From: an uncultured Prevotella sp.
Lineage (GTDB): Bacteria; Bacteroidota; Bacteroidia; Bacteroidales; Bacteroidaceae
Assembly: GCA_900553965.1 (NCBI GenBank)
Contig: USFX01000074.1
Span: forward strand, 1-11,970
Direction of reading: 5' to 3'
DNA length: 11,970 nt
Shown here: one piece after another, positions 1 through 6,960 of the stretch
How positions within the stretch are numbered: position 1 is the first letter of the stretch
Layout of the letters: every line of letters starts with the position of its first letter
Translations under genes and position numbers: made by a program
Notes under the pieces: generated by a model
Database searches by the model: none
What the model was told of the DNA's origin: nothing
Seen by the model: only the letters and a program-made list of their open reading frames with translations

Positions 1-7
1 GCGCAAT

Positions 8-21
8 GCAAGCTCGCTTGC
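8..21. repeat. Short inverted repeat (GCAAG / CTTGC)
   Basis: GCAAG and CTTGC flank a CTCG tetraloop, giving a perfect 5-bp stem. It lies just downstream of the leftward -7 box, so it would be in the 5' leader of any leftward transcript. No function can be assigned. Confidence 0.4.
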
Positions 22-48
22 AGATTGCCGAGTGCAGCTTATCTTATG

Positions 49-56
49 CAAAGATA
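49..56 (-). promoter_or_regulatory. Possible -7 box of a leftward promoter
   Basis: Read on the minus strand, these bases are TATCTTTG followed by CA, an exact match to the Bacteroidetes -7 consensus TAnnTTTG. No clear TTTG lies 19-20 bp upstream, where there is only T-rich sequence. A transcript would run off the left edge of the window, and its first bases would include the small hairpin at 8-21. Only the -7 element is convincing. Confidence 0.35.
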
Positions 57-66
57 CGCTAAAAAA

Positions 67-96
67 ATGAAGAATAATGAATGAAGAATGAAGAAT
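67..96. repeat. Short direct repeat, GAAGAAT units
   Basis: GAAGAAT occurs three times, at 69-75, 83-89 and 90-96, within an A-rich stretch. ATGAAGAAT appears whole twice, at 67-75 and 81-89. It is non-coding and sits upstream of the outer membrane protein gene. I see no protein-binding logic in it, and it may simply be a slippage-prone simple repeat. Confidence 0.5.
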
Positions 97-177
97 TTGC
101 TGCCACCGTGACATGCCAGGCCACGTCATACCTTTCGTTTTATCATTCCTGAGGCTAAAAAAATCCCGATGGCGATT

Positions 178-185
178 AAACGTTT
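178..185. promoter_or_regulatory. Possible LacI-family operator core
   Basis: AAACGTTT is a perfect palindrome centred on CG, the core seen in many LacI/GalR-family operators. Flanking symmetry is poor: the 14-mer ATTAAACGTTTGCG matches a CcpA-type palindrome at about 10 positions. It lies about 60 bp before the outer membrane protein start and overlaps a weak -7-like AACGTTTG, a plausible place for repression. A LacI-type regulator is encoded about 3 kb away. An 8-bp palindrome can easily arise by chance. Confidence 0.25.
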
Positions 186-246
186 GCGACGGCGACACGT
201 CATAAGGTCGTATAAAGTGAATCAAAAAGACTATTAATAAAAACAG

Positions 247-3216
247 ATGAAAAGACTTCTACTGCTGATGACCATCCTCATGTCATCCACTTTCGCCGCA
301 ATGGCACAGCGCGCCGTGACAGGAACGGTTGTCGAGAGCGACACAAAAGAACCCCTGTCCCTGACCACCGTACAACTGCTGCGTAAGGACAGCACGCTGG
401 CTGTAGGCGGGCTGACGGCCGACAACGGCTCGTTCAAACTCACGGCACCGGCCGACGGACAGTATATACTGAAGGTGACGAGCGTCGGATTTAAGACCGT
501 GACGCGCAACGTGACCATCGCAAACGGCAAGAACGCCGGTCTGGGGACGCTCGCCATGGCCGTTGACGCCATCATGCTCAAAGGGGCTGTCGCAACGGGA
601 CACGCGGCCAAGGTGACGACAAAGGAGGACACCTTTATATATAATGCCGCGGCCTACCGCACACCGGAAGGCTCGGTCGTGGAGGAACTGGTCAAGAGGC
701 TGCCCGGAGCGCAGATGGACGACGACGGCAACATCAAGATCAACGGAAAGGAAGTCAAGAAAATACTCGTCGACGGCAAGGAATTCATGACCGGCGACAC
801 AAAGACGGCACTGAAAAATCTGCCTACGTCAATCATAGAGAAGATTAAGGCTTACGACGAGAAGAGCGACCTGTCGCGCATCTCGGGCATCGACGACGGC
901 AACGACCAGACCGTGCTCGACTTCGGAATCAAGAAGGGCATGAACCGCGGATTTATGTCCAACGCCGACCTCGCGGCCGGAACTCGTGAACGTTATGCGG
1001 CACGGGTGATGGCGGCACAGATGAACAGTGACCTGAGAGTGATGGGAATGTTCAACGCCAACAATGTCGGCGGCATGGGATTCGGAGGCGGACGTCGCGG
1101 TGGCGGTGCCGGCCGACGCGGACTGACGGCCCCCAAGATGGCCGGCGTCAATCTGAACTACGAGAAAAAGGATAAACTGAAGTTTGACGCCAGCCTGCGT
1201 TGGAACCACAGCGACGGCGACACGTGGACAAAATCGTCGACGGAGCACTTTGTCAGCACGTCGGGATCATTCGGCAACAGCCGCAACCAAAGCTATTCGC
1301 GCAGCAATTCATGGAACGGACAGATGCGCTTGGAATGGCAACCGGACACGATGACGACCATCTCGTTCCGGCCGAACTTCAGTTACAGTACCAACGACGG
1401 AAGCTCTATGAGCAGTTCCGGAACATTCAATGAAGATCCGTTCCTCTACACGTCCGACCCGCTGTCACCCGACGCTCTGGACATGCTGGGAGACATGGAC
1501 CTCATGGTCAACAGCCGGAGAAACAACTCTATCAGTTACAGCGACTCAAAGAACATCGGCGGTATGCTCCAGCTGAACCGACGGCTGAGCAGCACCGGAC
1601 GTAACGTCACACTCCAAGTGAACGGCAGCTACAGCGAAAGCGGAAGCAAAAGCCTGCAGGCCAACAACGTCCACCTGTATCAGAAGAAAAACCATCTGGG
1701 CCTCGACTCGACATATCAGACCAACCGATATAACCTCACACCGCAGAAGAACTACAACTACAGCATCCGAGCTACCTACAGCGAGCCGATAATGAAAGCC
1801 ACGTTCCTGCAGTTCAGCTACGAGTTCCAATATAAATACACCAAAAGTGACCGCTCGACATACGACTTCAGCAATCTCGGCGAAGACTACTTCGACGGAC
1901 TCAGCCCGTTCTACCGCGGATGGGACAGCTATCTCGCGCGCCTCAGCAATCCGTTTGAGAGCTATCTCGACAGGGACTTGAGCCGCTTCTCGGAATACAC
2001 CAACTACATACATGACATCCAGGTGATGCTCCGCATCATCCGCAAGGCATACAACTTCAACGTCGGACTGACACTCATGCCGCAGAAGACGCACTTCGTC
2101 CAGCACTATAAGGGCCACAATGCCGACACCGTCAGAACGGTGACAAACTTCACCCCGACGGCCGACTTCAGATGGAAGATATCGAAGGTGAGCCAGCTGC
2201 GCTTCAACTATCGCGGACGGACAAGCCAACCGAGCATGACCGACCTGCTCGACATCACGGACGACAGCAACCCGCTGAGCATCACAAAGGGTAACCCGGG
2301 ACTGAAACCGTCGTTCTCCAACAACTTCTTCATCAGATACAACAACTACATCCAGAACCACCAGCAGGGTATGGGAGCAAACCTGCGCTTCCAGACCGTC
2401 AACAACAGCATCGCCAACAAGGTCACCTACGACCCCGTCACGGGCGGACGCACCTCACGGCCGGAGAACATCAACGGCAACTGGAGTATCAACGGTGACG
2501 GCTTCTACAACATCGCAATCGACACGACCGGCTACTTCAACGTCAACACGACGACCGGATTCGAATACGTCAACAGCGTCGGTTATCTCGACCTGCACCG
2601 CGACGGCAACACGGTGAAGTCGACGACAAAGAGCACATCGATAAACGAGCGTCTGGCAGCAAGCTATCGCAACGACTGGATTGAGTTTGAAGTGAACGGC
2701 ACGGTGGAATACAATCACTCCTCAAACAAGCTCCAGCCAAACAGCAATCTCGACACTTGGAGATACTCCTACGGCTTCAACACCAATCTGACCATGCCTT
2801 GGGGCACATCGCTGTCGACGGACCTGAACATGAACAGCCGCCGGGGATACAACGACGAAAGCCTCAACACCAACGAACTGATATGGAACGTACAGATGAG
2901 CCACAGCTTCCTGAAAGGCAAAAACCTGATTGTGATGCTCCAGTTCTACGACCTTCTGCACGAGCAGTCGAACATCAGCCGCGCGATAAACGCTATGGGA
3001 CGCACCGACACGGAGTATAACTCAATCACCAACTACGCCATGCTGCATGTCGTCTACCGTCTCAATCTCTTCGGCGGCAAGGCGGCAAGGGAGCAGATGC
3101 GCCGCGGTCCGGGCATGGACGGCCCCGGCGGAGACCGGCCGGGACGCGGAGGACGCGGCAACAGAGGCGGCAACCGTGGAGGCGGAGGCGGCTTCGGAGG
3201 CCCCGGATTCTTCTAA
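247..3216 (+). CDS. Outer membrane beta-barrel protein, TonB-receptor-like
   Basis: A 989-residue envelope protein whose barrel should lie in the outer membrane; the substrate is unknown. Residues 1-20 form a signal peptide (KR, a Leu-rich core, cleavage after AMA before Gln21). Residues 22-105 resemble the CarboxypepD_reg-like beta-sandwich (TGTVVES, a GSFKL-type strand, VGFKT). Residues 125-245 resemble a receptor plug (VVEELVKRLPGAQ, VDGKEFMTGD). The rest is rich in alternating aromatic and polar strands with many Tyr and Asn, as in the OMP_b-brl_3 barrel family. A Gly/Arg-rich loop lies near residues 275-292. After the last strand, ending about 942, comes a Gly/Arg/Pro-rich tail of about 45 residues ending in Phe-Phe. 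No SusD-like partner follows, so this is not a classical SusCD pair. ATG 247 has no Shine-Dalgarno sequence but is followed directly by the signal peptide. It stands alone and converges on the lacI-type gene. Confidence 0.85.
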   Translation: MKRLLLLMTILMSSTFAAMAQRAVTGTVVESDTKEPLSLTTVQLLRKDSTLAVGGLTADNGSFKLTAPADGQYILKVTSVGFKTVTRNVTIANGKNAGLGTLAMAVDAIMLKGAVATGHAAKVTTKEDTFIYNAAAYRTPEGSVVEELVKRLPGAQMDDDGNIKINGKEVKKILVDGKEFMTGDTKTALKNLPTSIIEKIKAYDEKSDLSRISGIDDGNDQTVLDFGIKKGMNRGFMSNADLAAGTRERYAARVMAAQMNSDLRVMGMFNANNVGGMGFGGGRRGGGAGRRGLTAPKMAGVNLNYEKKDKLKFDASLRWNHSDGDTWTKSSTEHFVSTSGSFGNSRNQSYSRSNSWNGQMRLEWQPDTMTTISFRPNFSYSTNDGSSMSSSGTFNEDPFLYTSDPLSPDALDMLGDMDLMVNSRRNNSISYSDSKNIGGMLQLNRRLSSTGRNVTLQVNGSYSESGSKSLQANNVHLYQKKNHLGLDSTYQTNRYNLTPQKNYNYSIRATYSEPIMKATFLQFSYEFQYKYTKSDRSTYDFSNLGEDYFDGLSPFYRGWDSYLARLSNPFESYLDRDLSRFSEYTNYIHDIQVMLRIIRKAYNFNVGLTLMPQKTHFVQHYKGHNADTVRTVTNFTPTADFRWKISKVSQLRFNYRGRTSQPSMTDLLDITDDSNPLSITKGNPGLKPSFSNNFFIRYNNYIQNHQQGMGANLRFQTVNNSIANKVTYDPVTGGRTSRPENINGNWSINGDGFYNIAIDTTGYFNVNTTTGFEYVNSVGYLDLHRDGNTVKSTTKSTSINERLAASYRNDWIEFEVNGTVEYNHSSNKLQPNSNLDTWRYSYGFNTNLTMPWGTSLSTDLNMNSRRGYNDESLNTNELIWNVQMSHSFLKGKNLIVMLQFYDLLHEQSNISRAINAMGRTDTEYNSITNYAMLHVVYRLNLFGGKAAREQMRRGPGMDGPGGDRPGRGGRGNRGGNRGGGGGFGGPGFF

Positions 3217-3249
3217 AGACAAAAGAAAAAGACTTGAATTAAACGCATG

Positions 3250-3281
3250 GGCGGCTTGAGATCAACCGATTTCAAGCCGTC
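3250..3281. terminator. Hairpin between convergent genes, probable terminator
   Basis: CGGCTTGA at 3252-3259 and TCAAGCCG at 3272-3279 pair perfectly. Three further inner pairs (G-T, A-T, T-A) close a six-base CAACCG loop, and G-T and G-C pairs extend it outward. It starts 34 bp after the outer membrane protein stop and lies about 110 bp beyond the lacI-type stop, so it could serve either strand. No clean T-run follows on either side, although AT-rich sequence begins about 10 bp downstream on the plus strand. The call rests on the stem and its position. Confidence 0.5.
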
Positions 3282-3390
3282 GTCGCGTTATAAGCACATT
3301 ATAATTATATCATAAAGACATCTTGTCTGCATTACGATTGCATTGCACATTCATCATGATTGCATCACAACCACATCATCAAGGCATCCC

Positions 3391-4497
3391 CTACTCCACG
3401 TTCCGGCGACTGCTTTCACGTATCCTCTGAACCGTCGGAATGACTTTGTGGACCGGTCTGGCGTCACCGCGGATATGTCCGATGAGCGTCATACAGGCCT
3501 CCTCGCCCATCAGACGGCTGCGGTCTTCAATCGTGGAGAGCGAGGGGCTGACGTCGGCGGCATATTCCACGTCGCTGAAACCTATCAGGGCGACGTCACG
3601 CGGCATGTCGAAGCCTCGACGTTTGAGGGCTTTCATGGCCGCAAAGAGCAGCGTGTCATTGAGCGCGAGGATGGCGTCGGGCGGTTCGGGGAGGTCCATC
3701 AGCGCGTCAGTGACACCTATTGCCGACGCCGTGTCGATGTCGCTGTAGGCAACATAGTCGGGACGGACGGGCAGACCGGCCTCATGGAGGGCCTCGATAT
3801 AGCCGTGTTTGCGCTCGGCGACCATTCGGAGATGGCCCGGTCCGCACAGTATGGCGATGCGGCGGCAGCCCTGTCCCACCAAATGGAGGGTGGCACGGCG
3901 CGCAGCATCAACGCTGTCGGCCGTCACGGAGGAATAGTCGGCGCCCTCTCCCTTTGATTGTGCGCCGCCAAGAGCACGCGCCACAAACACGACGGGGATG
4001 CCCTCGGCCGCAAGCGCGTCAAAATGGGAGCTGTCTTCCGTCTCCTGCGTGACGCTGGCGATGACTCCCGCCACATGGAAAGCGGCGAGACTGCGGACAT
4101 TGCGGCACTCCTCCTCATAGCTTTCGTGCGAGTTCATGCTGATGACGGCATAACCCTCGCGGGCCGCCACGCTCTCGATGCCGTCGAGAACGGACGAGTA
4201 GAACAACGTCACGCCGTGGGGAACGATAACGCCGACAACCGGCAGCGATCCGCTGCGCAGGCTGTCGGCGATGAAATTTTTGGCATAGTGCATCTCACGG
4301 GCGGCCTCCATGACACGCTCCCGCGTCCGGCTGCTGACGGCAGGACTGCCCTGCAAAGCCCTGCTCACGGTAGCGATGCTGATGCCGAGCCGTGAGGCGA
4401 TGTCCTTGAGCGACGCCGGGCGTACTGGAACTGACGTCCCGGAAGACTTTTTCGGCGACGCGGGGCGGTCGTTAGATGGCTTTCCGGAGCGACCCAT
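3391..4497 (-). CDS. LacI/GalR-family transcriptional regulator
   Basis: A 368-residue sugar-type repressor. The LacI helix-turn-helix is at residues 30-50 (LKDIASRLGISIATVSRALQ), followed by the hinge helix near 73-83 (FIADSLRSGS) and a periplasmic-binding-like sensor domain from about 87 (VVGVIVP, YSSVLDGIE, ILALNDTLLFAAMKAL, IGFSDVEYA, LSTIED). The C-terminus (IRESS) is typical. About 27 basic, Ser/Pro-rich residues precede the usual LacI start. ATG 4497 is still the best start, because no other ATG or usable GTG lies between it and the HTH. That start overlaps the stop of the DUF5606 gene as TGATG, implying translational coupling. It is the last gene of the nusB operon, and no sugar-uptake or glycosidase genes are adjacent. 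Ligand and targets are unknown; the convergent outer membrane protein gene is one guess. Confidence 0.9.
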   Translation of the reverse strand: MGRSGKPSNDRPASPKKSSGTSVPVRPASLKDIASRLGISIATVSRALQGSPAVSSRTRERVMEAAREMHYAKNFIADSLRSGSLPVVGVIVPHGVTLFYSSVLDGIESVAAREGYAVISMNSHESYEEECRNVRSLAAFHVAGVIASVTQETEDSSHFDALAAEGIPVVFVARALGGAQSKGEGADYSSVTADSVDAARRATLHLVGQGCRRIAILCGPGHLRMVAERKHGYIEALHEAGLPVRPDYVAYSDIDTASAIGVTDALMDLPEPPDAILALNDTLLFAAMKALKRRGFDMPRDVALIGFSDVEYAADVSPSLSTIEDRSRLMGEEACMTLIGHIRGDARPVHKVIPTVQRIRESSRRNVE

Positions 4498-4940
4498 CAG
4501 TCTTCCTTACGGTCGTCGATGTTGTCTCCCTCGGTGGGTGCAAGCTCGTTGTCAAAGTCAGAGATGCCGTTGGCAATGAGGATGTTGTACCACTGGATGA
4601 GTTTCTTGATGTCGCTGTTGTGAACGCGCTCGCGGTCGAAGTCGGGCAGAACCTTTGCGAAATACTCGCGCAGTTCGTTGCCAGAGGCTTTCTTTATGTC
4701 TATATTTGCAGACTTGCCGTCTTCGAGTGTCTTCAGACTGGTGAGCACCTTGTGCAGGGGTACGTCATCCGTGTCGGTGTACATGGCTATGTCGGCCAGC
4801 GACGTGATGCGGTCGGTGGCGAACGCCGGCATGCGGCGGTGCGTCTCGTCGAGCACTTCGACGATAAGACTGTTCTTTGCTCTTGATACTAACTTGTAGA
4901 GTCCGGGCTTTCCCGAGATTGCTAAGATTGTCTGTAACAT
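4497..4940 (-). CDS. DUF5606-family protein
   Basis: A 147-residue soluble protein of unknown function that I recognise as the DUF5606 family of Bacteroidetes. The N-terminal half begins LQTILAISGKPGLYKLVS and includes SLIVEVLDETHRRMPAF and an ITSLADIAMYTD segment, suggesting a small beta-rich domain. The second half (about 80-125) is helical, with ANIDIKKASGNELREYF, VLPDFDRERVHNSDIKKLI and WYNILIANGI. The last 15 residues are acidic and look disordered. No signal peptide or membrane segment is seen. It starts 17 bp after the coaE stop, and its own stop overlaps the regulator's start. The position after coaE fits the usual Bacteroidales order as I know it. No reaction can be assigned. Confidence 0.85.
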   Translation of the reverse strand: MLQTILAISGKPGLYKLVSRAKNSLIVEVLDETHRRMPAFATDRITSLADIAMYTDTDDVPLHKVLTSLKTLEDGKSANIDIKKASGNELREYFAKVLPDFDRERVHNSDIKKLIQWYNILIANGISDFDNELAPTEGDNIDDRKED

Positions 4941-4957
4941 GATTTACTGTTATGTTT

Positions 4958-5533
4958 TTATTTCAATTTAACGATTAGTTCATCTATCTGCTGTCCGATG
5001 CCGGCCACGCCGTCGTTGACGATTTCGTAGTCGGCGCGCCTCCGGACCTCTTCCTGCGGCCACTGGCGGGCCATCCATTCGAGTGCCTTTTCGCGCGTTA
5101 TGCCGTCCCGTTCCATGACGCGGCGGATGCGGACATCATCCGGTGCGGTGACGGTGACGACGCGGTCGACGAGCCGGTTGAAGCCCGTCTCAAACAGTAT
5201 GGCACACTCCATCCAGCAGTTTCCGCTCCGGCGGAAGTCGTCGGCCACGGCCGGATGGACGATGGCGTCGATGGCAGCGGCATTTTCGGCCGAAGCCAAA
5301 AGAAAGGCAGCGACCGCCGACTTGTTGAGCCGGCCGTCACCATCGTATGCCGCCGGCCCGATGAGCTGCGTCAGGGCCGTGCGCACGCTGTCGGAGGAGC
5401 GCATGATGCGTTTGGCGGCGCTGTCGCAGTCATAGACGGCGATGCCACGCCGGGCCAGTTCGGCACAGACAAAGCTCTTGCCGCTACCAATTCCTCCTGT
5501 TATACCTATCTTAATAGTCTTCTTTTCTGTCAT
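4958..5533 (-). CDS. coaE: Dephospho-CoA kinase
   Basis: Catalyses the last step of coenzyme A synthesis in the cytoplasm: ATP-dependent phosphorylation of the ribose 3'-hydroxyl of dephospho-CoA. At 191 residues it is close to the family's usual length of about 200. The P-loop is at residues 10-20 (GITGGIGSGKS). The DCD motif at 35-37 carries the conserved catalytic Asp, and His93-Pro94 is the conserved HP of the substrate-binding region. The lid-type segment RVMERDGITREKALEWMARQWP and the closing RRRADYEIVND are also typical. ATG 5533 is the only sensible start before the P-loop. The preceding 104 bp, between the YbbR-like stop and this start, hold tandem repeats and overlapping mini-ORFs. 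The DUF5606 gene follows after 17 bp. Confidence 0.95.
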   Translation of the reverse strand: MTEKKTIKIGITGGIGSGKSFVCAELARRGIAVYDCDSAAKRIMRSSDSVRTALTQLIGPAAYDGDGRLNKSAVAAFLLASAENAAAIDAIVHPAVADDFRRSGNCWMECAILFETGFNRLVDRVVTVTAPDDVRIRRVMERDGITREKALEWMARQWPQEEVRRRADYEIVNDGVAGIGQQIDELIVKLK

Positions 5534-5542
5534 TCCAGCTTT

Positions 5543-5649
5543 GATAAAAACTCATTTCCGCCCGACAAAAGAATCATTCCTTCTTGACAAAAGGATTATT
5601 CCTCCTCGACAAAAACTCATTCCCGACCGACAAAAGCTCACTCCTCCTC
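5543..5649. repeat. Five imperfect 21-22-bp tandem repeats before coaE
   Basis: Units begin at 5543, 5564, 5586, 5608 and 5629, each opening with GACAAAA (GATAAAA in the first on the plus strand) and continuing with a CTCATTCC-like or ATTATTCC-like segment. In the operon's sense (minus strand), the common core is GGAATGA followed by about 4 bases and TTTTGTC. The sense-first unit overlaps the end of the YbbR-like gene: its GGAGTGA contains that gene's TGA stop. The coaE start, GGAATGACAG, resembles the beginning of a sixth unit. Spacings of 21, 22, 22 and 21 do not keep one reading frame. It fills essentially the whole intergenic gap of an otherwise tightly packed operon. Confidence 0.85.
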
Positions 5650-6618
5650 AATGAGATAGTCGACCATCCGCGTCTCCAAAGCCACGCGAGATATGCCCTG
5701 CGGGACACTCTTGAGATAGAGCGTACACTTGTCGGAGGGATGAGCGACGATGTCGTTGTAGTCGACGACGACCGTGAAGTCGGCCGCACTGAGTCCGCGG
5801 AACTGGCTCACACCTGTCACGAACTTGACGGCGACCTTTGCGGGGAAGGTCCTGAGCACCTTGCCTTCCGGCATGTTGATGCCCCGGACGGGGATATTGT
5901 CTATCCGCGCCTCGGTGAGCACGTCGGTATAGAACACCACACCGACCTTGTCGGGCACACACTTGACGCCCTTCATCTTCTGCAGTCCGCAGCTCACGGA
6001 GAGCGTGTCGCGGAAGTTAGCGTAGTTGAGGGGCTCGGTGTAGACGACGCTGATGCTGTCGAGGCGTTCCTGCGAGGCATAGACGTCGACGCTGTCGGGC
6101 CGGTATTCGACGTGGGAGATGAAGTAGAGATGTTCGGGCAGGACGCGTCCGCTCCACCTTACGGGCACTCGCTTGCGCAGTCCGTAGTTGAAGAAGAACT
6201 CAATCCGGTCGGGTTTGGCGCTGACAATCTTTGTCGACGCGGACAGCTGCTGGTATGCCATGCGCTGGAGCTCGGCCGCCGAGACGGCGACGGAGTTCTG
6301 CGTGCGCATGTAGTTCTTGAAGTTGAGCTTGATGGGACGCAGCCCTTCACCGTACATATAGCCCAGAAGCACAAAGCCCTTGTCGCTCAGAGTGACGCGC
6401 ACGGTGTCGGTGGCGTCAGACGTGAGGACCACGTTCTGAGGCACGTTGACTATGCGCACGGGGATTTTCAGTTCCTTCTCGTATGTCTCGTTGAGCGTCA
6501 TCATGAGCCAGAAGACGCCGGAGAGCGCGAGAAAGAACAAAAAAATCAAGAACTCCCTGTTCACTGAGCTGAACAGGAAGTTCCTGACCATGTTATATAT
6601 GCTGCGCCCGCTGCCCAT
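5638..6618 (-). CDS. YbbR/CdaR-like membrane-anchored protein
   Basis: A 326-residue protein with one N-terminal membrane helix (residues about 23-42, FLIFLFFLALSGVFWLMMTL) and a long extracytoplasmic part built of YbbR-like beta domains. Recognisable segments are KELKIPVRIVNVPQNVVL, TVRVTLSDKGFVLL, RKRVPVRWSGRV, RPDSVDVYAS and IDNIPVRGINMP. In Firmicutes, YbbR (CdaR) binds and regulates the diadenylate cyclase CdaA. No cyclase gene is next to this one, so that role is only a family-based possibility. ATG 6618 directly abuts the yajC stop with no spacer, implying coupling; Met10 is an alternative start. The C-terminus is acidic (EEE), and the stop lies inside the first sense-strand copy of the tandem repeats. 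Confidence 0.85.
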   Translation of the reverse strand: MGSGRSIYNMVRNFLFSSVNREFLIFLFFLALSGVFWLMMTLNETYEKELKIPVRIVNVPQNVVLTSDATDTVRVTLSDKGFVLLGYMYGEGLRPIKLNFKNYMRTQNSVAVSAAELQRMAYQQLSASTKIVSAKPDRIEFFFNYGLRKRVPVRWSGRVLPEHLYFISHVEYRPDSVDVYASQERLDSISVVYTEPLNYANFRDTLSVSCGLQKMKGVKCVPDKVGVVFYTDVLTEARIDNIPVRGINMPEGKVLRTFPAKVAVKFVTGVSQFRGLSAADFTVVVDYNDIVAHPSDKCTLYLKSVPQGISRVALETRMVDYLIEEE

Positions 6619-6942
6619 TTATTTTCCCTGTACGGGTGTGCTCGCCATGTCCTTGAAGACATAGCCCTTGTCCACACGAACGACCACGCCGCGGGCGATT
6701 TCCACCTCAACGATGTTTGCCACGAGGTCAATCTTCTTCACCGTACCGTAGATACCGCCTCCGGTGACCACCTGAGCGCCCTCGGCGAGCGAGTTTTGGA
6801 ACTTCTGAATTTCCTTCTGTTTCTTCTGCTGCGGGCGGATCATGAAAAAATACATGATTGCGAAGATGGCTACCATCATCAGAATCATGCTCATCGAGCT
6901 GCCCTGTGCTGCCTGTGCAGCCATGATAAGATTTGCTGTCAT
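6619..6942 (-). CDS. yajC: Sec translocase accessory subunit YajC
   Basis: YajC associates with SecDF at the inner membrane and assists Sec-dependent export. The 107-residue length is normal for the family. The single membrane helix is at residues about 17-35 (MILMMVAIFAIMYFFMI), followed directly by the signature RPQQKKQKE and the conserved cytoplasmic stretch GAQVVTGGGIYGTVKKID. VRVDKGYVFKDM near the end is also typical. The gene starts 18 bp after nusB stops, and its own stop abuts the YbbR-like start. SecD/SecF are not in the window. Confidence 0.95.
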   Translation of the reverse strand: MTANLIMAAQAAQGSSMSMILMMVAIFAIMYFFMIRPQQKKQKEIQKFQNSLAEGAQVVTGGGIYGTVKKIDLVANIVEVEIARGVVVRVDKGYVFKDMASTPVQGK

Positions 6943-6960
6943 TATTTTCTTTTTAATTGT

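Noticed and set aside
109..128. Imperfect dyad TGACATGCC...CCACGTCA
   Set aside because: Only 7 of 10 positions pair, with mismatches near the centre; too weak to call an operator.
1546..2361. Minus-strand frame of about 271 codons inside the outer membrane protein gene
   Set aside because: It is Val/Glu/Ala-rich with no motif, and lies wholly opposite a well-supported gene.
247..3216. SusC-type receptor of a polysaccharide utilisation locus
   Set aside because: No SusD-like gene or glycoside hydrolase follows, and the barrel resembles the stand-alone OMP_b-brl_3 type.
3338..3365. Direct repeat GATTGCAT (two copies) after the lacI-type gene
   Set aside because: Only 8 bp, two copies, in low-complexity sequence; it may be chance.
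3343..3957. Plus-strand frame of about 204 codons opposite the lacI-type gene
   Set aside because: The minus strand encodes a textbook LacI sensor domain here; the plus frame has no family features.
5543..5649. CRISPR-like array
   Set aside because: The units are contiguous and imperfect with no separate spacers, and no cas gene is nearby.
5584..6567. Long open frame (about 327 codons) on the plus strand
   Set aside because: It runs antisense to the YbbR-like gene and coaE leader. Its translation has no recognisable domain, and the minus-strand frame has clear family features.
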